From contig JAMXSV010000018.1 in NCBI GenBank assembly GCA_027559495.1, positions 248,001-312,000 on the forward strand: a stretch of DNA of 64,000 nt. The letters run 5' to 3'. Below, in pieces: positions 47,775 through 60,270 of this stretch. The stretch's first letter is position 1, and every line of letters begins with the position of its first letter. Position numbers and translations under genes: made by a program. The stretch is from Aurifilum marmelostoma (Eukaryota > Ascomycota > Sordariomycetes > Diaporthales > Cryphonectriaceae). Under the pieces are notes generated by a model. That model did not search any database. It was not told the origin of the DNA and worked only from the letters and a program-made list of their open reading frames with translations.

Positions 47775-50405
47775 TCACGAGGTTAGGGTAAAAGTATCAC
47801 TGGTCCCGTTAAAGGCCGTGATGGTGCCAGTAATGCTCTTCCAGTCACCATAATACCTCACCCTGTACGTGCCCGCCTCGGCATACGGTGCAGTGGCCGA
47901 GTTATCGGTGGTCTCCGTCTCCCAGGTGATGATGACCTGGCTGTAGCCCAGGATGGTGTCGGTCTGCTCCCATGTGTAGACGAGGTGCCAGTCGCCGTCG
48001 TCACGGACCTGGGTCCAGGTGGAGCCGTCGTCGGTCAGCTGCTCGATGGCGGCAAAGGTGCCCTCGAGGCGCAGGTTGTTGCGGGGGTTGGCGCCCTGGA
48101 AGGTGGTGTTGACGACGCTGCCGATGGTGTACGAGGCGTTGGGCTGGGTGATGACATCGCCAAAGGCGCTCCCGATCGGGTGGCCGTCGTAGACGACGCC
48201 GGCGATGAAGTCATACGACACGTCCCTGTTGTCCGGCGGGAAGGGGCCCGAGGGGGGCGAGTCGGTCGCGTCCGGGGCGAGGTAGTGCAGGTTGCTGACG
48301 GAGAGGTTCATGTAGGCGTTGAGCTCGTACTGGCCAAAGAGGGTGGAGGCGCCCTCGTAGCGCTGGATCTGGTACTCCTCGAGGGTGGCGACGTAGTGGG
48401 CGTAGGTGTTGGCGGGCCCGCCCAGGACCACGATGGGCTCCGTGTCGTTGAGGAAGGTGGCCGAGGCCTCGCTGGCGACGGCCGTGCGCCACCTGCGGCC
48501 CGACATGGTGGTGGCCTCGCTGGGCGAGACGATGATGATCAGCTGGCCGACGCGGAAGCTCTGCACGTCGACAATGTCCGGGGTCCAGGCGTAGGGCTCG
48601 TAGATCTCGCCCACGTCCAGGAGGATGGGCTTGGGGTACTGGCAGGCGACCTGCTCCGGGCCGGGGGCCTTGAGGAGGTAGGCGACGGCATCCCACAGAG
48701 GGTCGTCTGGCTCGCCAGAGTCGCCCTGGACAAAGTCAAAGGCGCCGGGCCAGTCGGTGGTCCCGGCTGCAAAGGACTGGCCCAGGGCGGCGGGGCAGGT
48801 CTTGACGGCGGTGCCGTTGGGCAGCTCAAACTCAAAGTAGCTCATGTTCTGGAAGAAGTGGTACGACTTGACGGTGGAGCCCACGATCGGGGTCGACTGG
48901 GCGTCAAAGTCGCCGTACAGGTCGTAGGCGCCCTGGAACTGACGACGGCCCATCTCGTAGCACGAGGTGACGCCGAGGTCGACGTTGGCGAAGAGGGGGC
49001 CCCGGCCGTGGCAGCTCTCCGACTTGCCGTCGGCGCAGGTGCTGTTCTCGAAGCTGCACATGTCGCCCGAGCCGTCATCGCACCAGGCGCCCAGCACGTT
49101 GGGGGTGGTGTCTCCCACGTTGGCCTGCGAGAAGCCGGCGACGAAGCCGTCGGCAGCCGTGCTGTCGCTGGCCATGGTCTGCTCGAAGAGGTAGGCGGCC
49201 ACGCCCTTGTTGTCGCCGGCCACGTGCGTGTTGTTGCCATACATGGATGTGCCGTGGACCTGAAAAGCCCAAGAGAGTCAGTACTTGTATATCATTTGGC
49301 TGTGTATCTGTGCGTATCACATAGGCACGTCAGGTCTGCTTACGGGGTACCAGGTCAGCACGCCCATGTTGAGGCCATCCGAGGCACGCTGGAACCGCAA
49401 CATGGTCAGGGTCTGGTCAGTCGAGCTGTCGTACATGGCGCGCTCCTCCGCGGGGTTGTTCTCGTAGGCATAGAGACTGCGGCTCAGGTTGCCATCGGTG
49501 ATGTTCACGGTGCCGACATCGAGGTAACCTTCTGTCAGGCTCTCGTGTGCCCTCTGGATAGAGAGGACGGCACCGTCGATGATGGAGTTGACACTCTGGA
49601 GGTCCATTCCAAAACTCGAAATTTGAGGCTACATTCTCTGGTTGTTAGCCAGCCAGAACTTCCCCAGATATCCAGGATTCTTGATGACTCGAGTAAGCTT
49701 ACAAGAAGGTAGTTCCACCAGGCTCCAGGGCCGTTGTGGGAATGAGTGCCCGTCACGGCCACGTTGGCCTGTCCATAGACGGCATAATCATCGCCCAGGG
49801 CAGCAAGCCCCTCCAGGATGCCATAACGCTGAGCTGTATCGCCCGAGGCAACATCCAGCACCAGGTAGACAAACCTGTCGTCCGGGTTGCTGACGTCGCC
49901 CACGATAAAAGCTCGCGAGTAGAGACGCTGGCGCAGACCCGTTCCGATCTGGCTCAGGTCCGCATAACCACCAAACTCCACCTCGACGACGGGGCCGGTG
50001 ATATCAGCCTTGCCAACTCCTATCCTGGACGATCCCAAGATCCACCCCGAGTCAGCATATATTCTTTTGTTATACCAATGTGTGGATATGTGCATGTATA
50101 TATACATATATACGCACACCCCAAATGTGGGACCTGTTTGGATGATCGACACGAACTTACAAGTACTGATCACCAGTGGAGGCCCGCGTCTTGGTCGCAA
50201 GAAACTGCTTGACCTCCTCAAAATCGTCAAAGTCGACATTATCCAGTTCCTCCGCCGACGAGGAAGCAAACGTCCTGCGCCTCGGGTGGTCGCCGTTCAG
50301 CACTGAGATGGCCAGCAAGCCAAGGGCCAAAACAGTGAAGAGGGCCAAGGTGCTGAACAGGCCCCTGCGCGGGGCGGCGCGCTCCTTGAGCGCAGAGAGG
50401 GCCAT
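47775..50405 (-). CDS. Neutral ceramidase
   Basis: Hydrolyses ceramide to sphingosine and a fatty acid. Exons are 50161-50405, 49703-50024, 49344-49628 and 47775-49259 (778 aa), all GT-AG. The start is the ATG at 50405; a hydrophobic segment (residues about 18-42) acts as a signal anchor or uncleaved signal. The joins give DQYLIGVGKADITGPVVE, then WWNYLLPQISSFG, then LTWYPVHGTSMYGNNTHVAG. The zinc-site region reads VTGTHSHNGPGAWW. The nucleophile motif, NxGDxSPN in enzymes I know, reads NVGDTTPN, so Ser is replaced by Thr. The C-terminal immunoglobulin-like domain is complete (YRVRYYGDWKSITGTI). All other conserved blocks are intact, so the gene looks functional apart from this residue. Confidence 0.93.
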
Positions 50406-53400
50406 GATGTACAGTAGCACTGCCTCCTATGGTAGGTACTGTTGATGATCCTCTGGCGAACCCTATCTCTCTCACTCACGCACACACACACGCACACACA
50501 CTCACATACACACACAGGCCTTGGTGTCAGCGCGAAGAGAAGGTCGCACGAAACACACAAAAGAGAGCGAATTCAGGGACGAGGTGGAGAGCAAGGACGG
50601 TGTCACGTCTGTGAGGGAACACACCGTGGATGATGAACGACTGGACACACGTCCTCAACCGCGCAACGCATAGGGGACGAGGACGAGGAGGGGGGACCAG
50701 GCGCGCCAAGAAGGCAAACGTGCAGTCTTTATGAATCAGAACAAGAACCACCTACTATCAAGTACTCACTACTCCTATGATACCTGCTGATCCGCTCGTG
50801 CGGAACGAGGACCCCAAGCATTGCATGGTACAGCTCACAGAGAAGACGCTATCGCCCATCCTTGCTGTAGATTGCAGAGCTCATGTGGCTGTGGGTTTCC
50901 CGGGCCCAATGGGTTCCATATTGGACTGCATGGCATAGCGGGAAGAGGAGGGAGGGGGGGCCGGGTATGGGTGTGGGTGTGGAGGACGATGATGGTTGTG
51001 CTCGTAACAGGAAGTGATAGTGGCTTCCGCTCCTCTCTCTGCCCGCTGCGAGATCTTCTAGCAGACCAGGGGGAAATTTGTTGATCATGCTCCTGGCATC
51101 TTCTGGCCTGCGGAGTAGTATCAATGTTACCTTCGGGGTGGGACTTGTTCCTGTGAGGGGGCGGCCTGGAGGAGCGGCTACTTGTCCAGGTACCGTGACA
51201 GGCCTGCTCTGTCTCGCCTTGTGTCTCTCTTTTTGCCGAGGAAGAGAGAGGGCTGGGCTGCCAGTTCCCATTGGAGAAGGTGTGATATCGAGAGGGAAAC
51301 GCTTTGCACTGCCGGCCTGAGTGCTGTAGAAGAGTGGGAACCACCAACAGGGAAAAAAGTGGATAATCGAGTCCCCACGGCCAGCGCCGGAGACCGATCT
51401 GTCCTTCTGTCTTGGTCTTAGCCCAGGATCGTCTTGTCCAAGGACCTTTCACACCGCGATATGTGAGGGCCAATGAGGATGAGGCCGTGCCTGGTTTTTT
51501 GGTGGAAAAGGGGTGGGGGCTCCTCAATGTCCACAGCAAATCGTGGAGCAGAAGCATACGCTGCAAGCACTGGTCAATAAGTGACCTCGTAAAACTTTGA
51601 TCAAGCTTCAAGCTTCAATAAAGTGCTGCGAAGAGAGGGTGGCTGGGTAGTCAGAGTGAGTACTTACTTACATGAAAGTCCTCTTTAGGCCCAAGCAAGG
51701 GCAGTCAGTCACATGAATCCTCAAGCAGGGCCCATCCGTCCGTTGACAAAGGAATCCGAGATCTACTCTTGGTCCCTGGTCCAGGTGACGCTATAGTGGG
51801 CTGCATGACCTTGCTTTGCAGGCCTGCATATTAATATAGCCAGGGGGAGGGGGGGCGCTTTCTCAGTAGCTCTACTACCAATACCGTAATTAATTGGCCA
51901 GCACAGTAATGTGTTAAATTCCTGCCTAGGTCAAGTCGTGCCGTTTTGTTTCTCAGCTACGGGTCTATGTGTGTGTCACACACCCTCTCCTTTTTTACCC
52001 CCCATCCAAGAAAGAAAAAACACCAGTATCGATGGGCCATACTGAGTGATGACGCTCTCTCTTCAAGCCAGGAGGATCATTAAACGAGCTGACATTCAAA
52101 TTAAGATATCCCTACCCCTGAGAGAATCGTCTTCTCTTATCTAGACTGCCGTCTTCCAGCCCCTGTGGACCGTCCCAGACGAGCTCGCTCCGAAGATGGT
52201 TGCAACGGTGACAGAGAGAGACACAAGAGATAGAGAGAAGAAAATCCCTGAGCAGCCCCCCCTCCACCCTGCAGGACAATTTTGACAAGAAGCGGAGCCC
52301 GCGGGAGCTTTCGACCTGTCACCGCGTCCATGGTGGAGGCAGCCTCCCGGAAGATCACCCGGCACTCCTCACCAGATTTGGTATGCCCACCGACGGTAGA
52401 TCCGGGCTTCCAAAAAGACATGACTCCCCAGCATGCAGAAAGCTGTGGAGGACCGAGCGCCGGATAGGAACAAGAATAAGGGGTGGGTGGGTGTGACTAC
52501 TACTACTAACTTCATCCTTATTAAACCTGAGCTGCAGCCTTCAAATAGTTTCTGCTACTTTGTTAGATTAGAAAGAGAACAAGTCAAGTACTTGTCACTG
52601 TCTTCCCCCCCCCCCCATCCCAAACCCTTCTCCAATCCGCGCTTGGGGTTGGGGTGGGTAACACGGGCGGTCCTGCGCGCGTGCATGCCCGTCAAGATCG
52701 TCAAGAATGTGACCCTTTCCCACCTCAGCTTTCCCCAATGACTCGGCAAGCCTCATCCGAGACAGCGTAGCAATGCTCACAACACTACACGCAGTACCTC
52801 AGGTCTTGTGGTGTTCAAGAGACAGAGATCGCTGGGGCAGAAGGTGGTAGACCTTGGGTCACATGTAAAAAGTCTCGGAAAAAATTCGCCTTCCCATTAG
52901 GTACACGTGCGTGTGACAGCTAATTACCGACTTGGGCTGGATATACGGCAGGTAAATAAATGATTTGTACCAATTACAGTAAATCTCTCCCTCAGAGACG
53001 CCCGGAAGCAAGCTTGTACCTCGTAAGTCGTGCATGCAGCTACAATATGTGAATTCCTTCATGAAGCGCGTTAGCCCAGTGCCTCCCTTGGGATACTTGG
53101 ATTGTAGACTCTAGTACGATCCTGATTTTGGGTTCAGTGTTTCCAAATCGTTCCCGTGGTGCATATCGTCCTCCAAACAACTGCGAATGCGTTCTGGATA
53201 CGGCCTCAGGATTCGTTTCGCGATAATATTGGTGAAACATCATGGCACCATTCACTTTGAAAGCATTAGGAGAAGGGTAGCCAGGTAATTTTACTTGGGC
53301 CACGACAACGTTCGGTTGATTTCGTATCGTGGCAGCATCTATTGACCACAAATATAGACTGAGGAGAGAGAAGTTCTCATCGCTGGTACACAAAAATGGT

Positions 53401-53428
53401 GCCTGGAGATTCAGCCTCCCCTTCTCCC
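50406..53428. other. Gene-poor region, 3 kb
   Basis: Holds the ceramidase promoter (with CA-repeat sequence at 50477-50518) and the 3' flank of the small mitochondrial-type gene. The longest frame (50835-51611, -) begins at a non-ATG codon and has no recognisable domain. A frame at 53040-53432 (-) reads somewhat protein-like but has no start, splice link or family; I leave both uncalled. Confidence 0.5.
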
Positions 53429-53773
53429 TCAACTCGATTTCGATGCCTGCTGTCGATCACGGCCGGTGATCTTTGGCCAGAAATTGACCCAGGCTGCACC
53501 CTCGATGAATCCCAGTGTGACAAGACCCACTGCGAGCCCGATTCGCATCCTGCGACTGGCACCAAGGTTGCTGAGGCTGAACTTGGGTATCTCGGTATCG
53601 TTGATGCTGGTCTTGTCGTTGTGTCCCGTGTTCTTGGACGTGGAGAAGGCGCTGCGGCGCACGGTCATGGCCGGAGTTTGCACACCTGTGAGCCGCCACG
53701 TAGCAAGCATATTCGGCTTGATGAGACCATGACGAAGCATTGTGAGTTTGGCAAACTGAATAATAGTAGCCAT
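53429..53773 (-). CDS. Small putative mitochondrial membrane protein, unknown function
   Basis: 114 aa from the ATG at 53773, no intron. The first 45 residues are basic, hydroxylated and nearly free of acid residues (MATIIQFAKLTMLRHGLIKP ... RRSAFSTSKN), as in mitochondrial presequences. A single hydrophobic segment follows near residue 80 (RIGLAVGLVTLGFIEGAAWV), with a short C-terminal tail. I do not recognise the family beyond resemblance to small fungal mitochondrial proteins. Codon use is less G/C-biased than in its neighbours. The frame is open upstream of this ATG, but without another convincing start. Confidence 0.6.
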   Translation of the reverse strand: MATIIQFAKLTMLRHGLIKPNMLATWRLTGVQTPAMTVRRSAFSTSKNTGHNDKTSINDTEIPKFSLSNLGASRRMRIGLAVGLVTLGFIEGAAWVNFWPKITGRDRQQASKSS

Positions 53774-54021
53774 TCTGGCATAGAATGACGAGAAACAGGC
53801 ATGAAAAGAATCGTTATAACATGCCTGGCTCCTCCCGTCGAGGCTAGTGGTATTTAAGTCGGAGCATAAACAATTATGCTTACATGTAAGCTCACGGAAC
53901 TCAAACAACGTCCTGCAACGTCAGAACGTAAGCGCCCTTCAGAACAAGGAGGAATTTCAATCCGTTCCGTGATGCGCATACTATGCAGGATCTGAGTTCC
54001 AAGCTGTTCATGTCATAACGC

Positions 54022-57000
54022 TCATGATCGATTGATCGTCAAAGGTCGGAACGGCCTGCGGAGCTTCTGCAGCGCTGCAGCTCCATCACGAGGAGCCGCC
54101 AGGCCTGGGGGGCGCTTGACGGCGCCATTTGATTTCTGCATATCCATTGTCGTGGTATGAAGGCTTGCCGCCGTACGTGAGGCTGTAGGATGAGCTCCCA
54201 CAGGACCAGATCTCTCGCGACGATCCTGAGGCGTAACGTCACCAGCTTCGGCTTCGTCTTCTGGTGTCGAGGGCCTTGGAGGTGAACTGGAGAAGTGCAC
54301 ATATTGTCCCCTCGAAGCTGTTGCCCCTAGTCTCCCCATCGTTGGCTGAGGCCTCGAGAACGGGCCGGGGCGTACTCTGTGATGAGACAGCTCTGGGTTG
54401 ATCTCAGGATGGTTCATTGGGGCCTCTTCTGCCTTGTGCGGCCTTGGAACACGAGACTCGATTTTGGGCCGCTGCAAACCCGAGTCAAGAGTGCCTGGCC
54501 CATCCAGAGCTCCCTTCACGGACCGACCTCTGACAAAACCGAGCAATGTCGTCTGACCTCCCGAGAGAGCCGCCTTGCTCTTCTTGGGCGCCTGGGTGTC
54601 GGCTACGTCTGTGGCGGTAGCAGCTGCTCCAAGAGCAGCTTGGTGGTAACCGGCGGTGACAAAGCCGAGCTGTGAGGCCATTGTGAACGACGATCGCTGC
54701 TGCTCCATTGTGGTCGAGTAGTCTCTGGCCCAAGCCAACTCCTCGTTGCTGCTCTGTGTATCGTGCGTTGGGCCGGTCAGCCGCGGCCGTTTTCTCTGAG
54801 GCATTTCGGTCGAAAAATCATCCCACACCGTGTTGCTGGCCCTCTCGTCTTGCTGTGAAGTAGGATCCTCAGGATACAGGTCGTCGCTTGGGCTGAAACC
54901 ACCGGGCAGACCGTCGTAGATTAGCTGCTGTGTCGGGATCTGGCGCCCAAGGATCCTCCCAATCATATCCAGTCGATGACATTCGAGGTCAGGCCCGACC
55001 TTGCCAAAGAGCTTCGCGACAGGCTCGAGGAAGCTTGATAACTCTACCTCAGCCTGCCCGCCGTATGAGTTGCTCACCAGCGGGCAGCTGATATACAGTA
55101 AAGCTTTCGCCCGTGTCATGGCCACGTAGAGAAGCCGGCGCTCCTCATCTGTGTCATCAGCACGCATGTGAGGAATGGAGCCATTGTAAGCTGCCGGTAT
55201 GAATACGACAGGCCACTCGAGACCCTTCGCAGCATGGATGGTCGAGATGGTGATCATGGGCATCGAAGCCTGGTCTTGGCCTTTGTTCTGGGCATCCGAG
55301 GCCAGCGAGACATTAGCCAGGAATCTAGCAAGAACGTCATCATCTCTAGTCTGATCTAGCCCGTCGATTTCGGGCAGCTCTTCTTCCACGTCGATATTCG
55401 TAGCTCCGATGAAGTCGCTCCCGAGCGCCCGGAACTCCTGCACATTGGCCCATCTCTGTTCGTACTCGTCGCGATATGAATCCTGGAGGTATTTCTCAAA
55501 CGACAGCCTTGCCAAGACGTCATCAATGATGTCGACCAACGTGTAAGAGCACTCGCCTGGCGGCTGTCTGATTTTTTTCTGGATGTCAAGGACCAGGCGG
55601 ACCAGTTCGCCGCTGATCTTCTGCTCGACTGTCTTCTTGATGCTGGTCTTGGCGGCTCGATCACCTCGACAGTGCCTAGTCAGCAGGTTCCAGAGGCTTT
55701 GACACGACCGCTCAGCTTCCTCGAGCAGGGCCCTGATGGTGGCATCTCCCACGCCGCGCTTGGGCACATTGATGATTCTTGCCAGAGCATCGTTATTATC
55801 CGGCTGATAGATGACTCGGAGGTAGTCGAGAAGGACCTTGATCTCGGCTCGCTCGTAGAACTTGAAGCCGCCTACCATCCTGTAGGCGATTCCTGCCTTG
55901 CCGAGGGCTGTCTCAAGGTGTCTAGACAGTGAGGCCGACCGGAGGAGGATGGCTATATCCTCTGGTCCGATCATGCACCCCGACATCATTTGCATACGAC
56001 GGACTTCTGATACAATCCACGAGGCTTCGTTGGCTGAATTCTTCAGGCGTCTCAATGTTGGCCGGGTGCCTTTGTCATGGACTGGCCTGAGCACCTTCTG
56101 GTATCTCTTGGCGTCCTGCTGAATCACGCTCAAGGAGGTGTCCAGGATGGCCCGGGAGGAGCGGTAGTTCTCTTCTAGAGAGATCTGGTCAGTTTTTGGA
56201 AAGTCATCAAGAAGTCGCCTCAGGTTGGCAATCTCGGCCGACCGCCACCCGTATATGCTCTGGTCCGGATCACCGACGATGGTGATGCGGTTCCGCTTCT
56301 GAGCGAGAAGACGCATCAGGTCATACTGGACGCCATTTGTGTCCTGGTACTCGTCGATGAGCACGGCCTCGACGTTGGAGACGCAGGCGGGGTGCTTCTC
56401 GAGAAGCTCCACGCAGCGGACAAGCAGGTCATCGTAGTCGAGGAGGTTGGACCTCTCGAGGTGATCCTGATAAGCCTCGTAGCAGGTCTCAAACGCCCTG
56501 GAGCCCTCTGCAGCCTCGCCGCTCAGCTTTCGCCTCAGCGGGGTCGGCTTCCACTCCCGGCCTTTGGCCTTCCTCTTGCTGATCCACGCCCTGGCCTGGA
56601 CAGGATCAATGCTGAGCTGCAGCCGCTTGCAGACACGGTTTATGATGGCCCTCGAGTCTGAATCGTCGGCAATGCTGAATTTCTGGTCCAGGCCGATGTG
56701 CCTGCCATATGCAGCAAGATAGCGGCGGGCGATGCTGTGAAAGGTGCCCAGGACCAGCCTGCTGCCCCGAGCATGACCTAGGGCCTTGCCTATGCGCTCG
56801 CGCATCTCACGAGCAGCCTTGACGGTGAAGGTGGCGACGACGACATTCTGGGGCTGATAGCCGAGGGCGTCGACGAGCCAGACAACGCGCGAGGTCAGGG
56901 TATGGGTCTTGCCGCTTCCAGGCCCAGCCAGGATGGCTACGGTCGAGGCCTCTGAGCAGACTGCCCTGCATTGTGCGTCGTTGAGGGTATCGAGGACGGC

Positions 57001-57041
57001 AGAAGAACCTAGCTGTGACGATGATGATGGAGTTGAAGAAG

Positions 57042-57073
<32 letters not shown>

Positions 57074-57075
57074 AT
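54022..57075 (-). CDS. srs2: Srs2-type UvrD/Rep DNA helicase (anti-recombinase)
   Basis: A 3'-5' DNA helicase of superfamily 1, nuclear; yeast Srs2 strips Rad51 filaments and limits recombination. The gene is intronless, 1,017 aa from the ATG at 57075 (the longer frame opens at a TTG). After a polyalanine start come Walker A (LAGPGSGKTHTL), motif Ia (VATFTVKAAREMRERIG), the DExx box (LIDEYQDTNG), IVGDPDQSIYGWR, motif V-type STIHAAKGLEWPVVFIP, and RRLLYVAMTRAK. The helicase core ends near residue 690; the rest is disordered and includes QTTLLGFV, which resembles a PCNA-interacting box. Such a C-terminal region is where yeast Srs2 binds PCNA. No frame damage is seen. Confidence 0.93.
57043..57072. 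repeat. (GCA)10 repeat coding for N-terminal polyalanine of srs2
   Basis: Perfect triplets directly after the start codon, read as GCT on the minus strand. It is the same repeat type as in the NRAMP gene. Confidence 0.92.
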
Positions 57076-58475
57076 GACGAGTGGCCAGGTGCAAGCAAAA
57101 GTAAACAAACCCAGCGCGCCTCGCTCCTCCTTTCCAGGGGGTGGCAACGAAGCAAAGCTGGGTCCGACTGCAATGGATGTTCAGGTGAAAATGGAGGCAC
57201 GGATCATAACATCATGAAGTGGCCTCCCGGGGGGGGCAAGGGACTTGTTTCGAAGCCATCTACAGAGGTTTGTGTGTTACTGTGTGCATATGTGTCGCGT
57301 CATACCGCGTGGGTGTGTCCAATGCGACTGCCATTACACTTAGTCATCACACCATATCCTAGCTGCCTAGGCACTTGGCACGGCAACTCGCTCCGACAGG
57401 TAGAGGCAGGCCTGAAAACATTTCGGCAAGGTTACTAAGACCATCCTAACTTCTAAGTTGCCCCTTCCCTAGAGAGTTTGCTTTAAGTCTCACAGCTGCA
57501 TCAAAGTCTCAATTATCTCTCTACTACTCAACTCTGATAAAAAAAAAAAAAACAATTATGCACCTTGATTAGTATTAGTAAAGTAAATATCATTATATAA
57601 CCATAGGGAGTATACAGATAATTAAAGCAGTAAAATGCTGAGAGTAAAATTGCTCGGAGATGGTCAAATAATTTCTTCGGCTGCAGTTAATCCGTATTCG
57701 GCATGGCATGGTCAGTCCAGGCGAATCACAGTGCTGTACCATGGTACTACCTATTCACCCTGGGCGAGCGGCAGTATCTACGAGCGGGGAAACCACAAGT
57801 CACACCAATCAGACATGACCCCGCCATCCTCCATGCTCGGGCGCTTAGAGGTGCCAGGCCCCCTGCCGCCTCCAGCCAACCACGTCCCAGATCGAGCACA
57901 CCACCACGCCCTCCCGCCTGCACCTCCGCCGTGGGGTCACGATCGCCATCCGCATTCGACGACTGCGATTCGACAAGATGCCTGTCAGGCCCTGCAGCAG
58001 CCGCCGGTGCTCATATGCCTGGTGTGTGCCTGACGGGACAGAGTCCGACAAGTGAGAATTCTCGTCACACGCTGAGCGGCGCTGCAGGGGGCCTGGTTGG
58101 TGGTGTCGACAATCAAAAACCCGGCACCAGCACTGCGGAGCGGACGGCCAGGAAACTGGTCCATATCCCGCTCCCTCACCTTTGCAACACCGCCGTATCA
58201 ACAGCCGCTATATACCCAGCCCTCACTCCTGTCTGGCCTCCTCGAGCCCCTCCCAGGAGGTTGATCATTCCTGCAAACCCTGGGCCGCAAACTCGACATC
58301 ACAATATCACAATGCGACTCGGCCGCATGAGAGCTTGATCCACTGTCTTCTGGCTGGATATCTCTCTCAGTCTCTCGTCTCTTGTGTCTCTTTCTCGCCT
58401 CCTCGAGACTTCAAATAGCCGTGGCCCCAAACCTTGGCTAAGCCCTCCTCACTCTCCCTCCCCCTCTCTCTCATC
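57076..58475. other. Divergent promoter region of srs2 and the 58476 gene
   Basis: 1.4 kb. It holds an A13 run near 57540, an AT-rich block (57540-57640), and a CT-rich leader (58360-58475) before the right-hand gene. No gene is supported. Confidence 0.6.
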
Positions 58476-60270
58476 ATGCTCACCGGCTTCACTACCAACG
58501 ACAAGCCGCTTTCTATCCTTGTACTACTGTCACTCCCTTCACTATTCTCTTCGCTTCTTTTCAGGTCTGTGGTCGCTGCTGCTGCTACCGCTCCGCCATC
58601 AGCAGCAGGTGAGCAGGTCGAGCCGAGGAGTTACAACCCTCTTGGGATCGACTGGAACCCCGCCCCGCCACCAGACGAAGGACCTCCAGGTGCTGCCGAC
58701 GCCATCCGGAACCCAGCATACCTGCCCGCTGAGATTGGCTGCATTGTCGGCTCCTACGCCTTCTCCCTCGTCGTAGTCGCCCTCCTCCTCCTCACCCTCT
58801 CCAAGAAGCGCCGCGAGCGGCTGCGGGCTACAGAGGAGCTCGACGCGTGGGAGGCTCACGACTACAAGATCCCGGAGCCAGAGTCGGCCATCCAGTCCCA
58901 GAAGGAAGGCCAGTGGGAAAAAGACAACCCGCCGCCGCCGTTTCCTTTTGCCCAAGAGCTGCCCAAGAGCCCCAACCGCGGCCACGTTCGCAACTTCTCG
59001 CTCCCTTCGCCCACCTCTACGGGCTTCCAGATCCCCAGCCTCCACGTCCAGGAGCCGCAGGCCACCTCGCCCTCCTCCTACTTCATACCCTCGCCCACCT
59101 CGACCAGCAGGGGCCAGCCAGGCGTAGACCCAGACGTTGACCAGCACGTGGTGCAGAAGGACAGAGCCATGGCGCAGGCACAGCTCGAGCAGATGTACAA
59201 GTACGTCATGGAGCAGGAGGAGGCCAAGGAGGCGGGCGTCGAGTTCCACGCACCCGTCTTCCCCGGCGCACCGCAGCGCGAGTCGTCGTCGACGACAACA
59301 TCGTCCAAGAAGGAGAGGAACAAGCCCGCCAACCTGAACCTCACCAAGGCTGAGAAGAAGGAGTCGCGCACCTCCTCCATCCTGTCCGCCCTCAAGTCGC
59401 CGCGCAAGAAGAAGCAGCAGGCCCCCATGAGCATCTCCTCGCCCATCATGACTCCCATGTCGGGCACCTTCCCACAGCATGCCGCCGGCGAGGAGATGAG
59501 CGCCATCCCCCCGCGCCAGTACGCCCCGGCCAGGCCCCCGCCCGTCCCCACCGATCAGCTTCCGCTGCGTAACAACGGCGCCCAAATGGCCCCGCTGACG
59601 CCGCCCGACGACCTGTCACCGGAGAGCACCCAGAGCATCGACGAGCGGATGATCGGCAGCATCGCAGCCATCAATAGCAGGGACCGTTACGCGCCGCAGC
59701 AGGCCGGAGACGTGTCCGAGGAGGACGAGGACGAGGCTCGTGCCCGAGACAAGCCAGCCCACTCCCGCCACATCTCCATGGCGACGACGGAAGCCGACCC
59801 CGTGTCTGCTGTCTCCGAGACCTCGCAGTCCGGCCTGATCCGCAACGCCCAGCCCACCTCGGGACTGCCCACATCCCCCAAGCCCGGCGTGAGCAGGTTC
59901 CCATCCCTGCCCTCGTCTCCCAAGCCAGGCGCCTCCTTCTCGCGTCCCAACGCGCCCTCGGCCGTCCGTACCGGCGGCGCCCTTCCCCCTGCGTGCCTAC
60001 GAGCCGGGCCTCATGTCGCCCAACACGTACGATCGTACCGTCAAGCAGACCGTGTTCGAGCGTGCCGGGCCCATGTCTCCAGGGGGCATGCACACGGCGC
60101 GGACACCATTGACGGGGAACCCCGTCCCATACTCACCGTACCAACCCTTCTCGCCCGTGGTCCCAATCACGCCGAGCCTTGTGACCAAGGCCGACCGCAA
60201 GAGAATGCGCAGGATGGAGCCCAAGACCCCGACGCTGCAGATGGTGGCGAGCGATGAGGAGATATGGTAG
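58476..60270 (+). CDS. Fungal membrane protein with long disordered cytosolic tail (one-base frameshift)
   Basis: Starts at the ATG at 58476 (MLTGFTTNDKPLSILVLLSL); the longer frame opens at a TTG. A hydrophobic N-terminus (signal or first helix) is followed by one clear helix, CIVGSYAFSLVVVALLLLTL, and a basic stop-transfer KKRRER. The remaining 440 or so residues are Ser/Pro-rich with charged stretches. At C5 (59985-59989) the frame shifts: the uncorrected frame ends in an Arg/Ala-rich out-of-frame tail, while one C less gives LPLRAYEPGLMSPNTYDRTV and then TGNPVPYSPYQPFSPVVPIT and KADRKRMRRM, ending DEEIW. I recall this C-terminal block as conserved in uncharacterised fungal membrane proteins. 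Corrected length 597 aa. Function unknown. Confidence 0.82.

Noticed and set aside
50835..51611. 258-codon open frame on the minus strand
   Set aside because: It opens at a non-ATG codon, has no domain or transmembrane pattern, and reads like translated noncoding sequence.
53040..53432. Protein-like frame directly downstream of the small mitochondrial-type gene
   Set aside because: No start codon of its own, no splice signal linking it in frame to the upstream gene, and no recognised family. It may deserve a transcript check.
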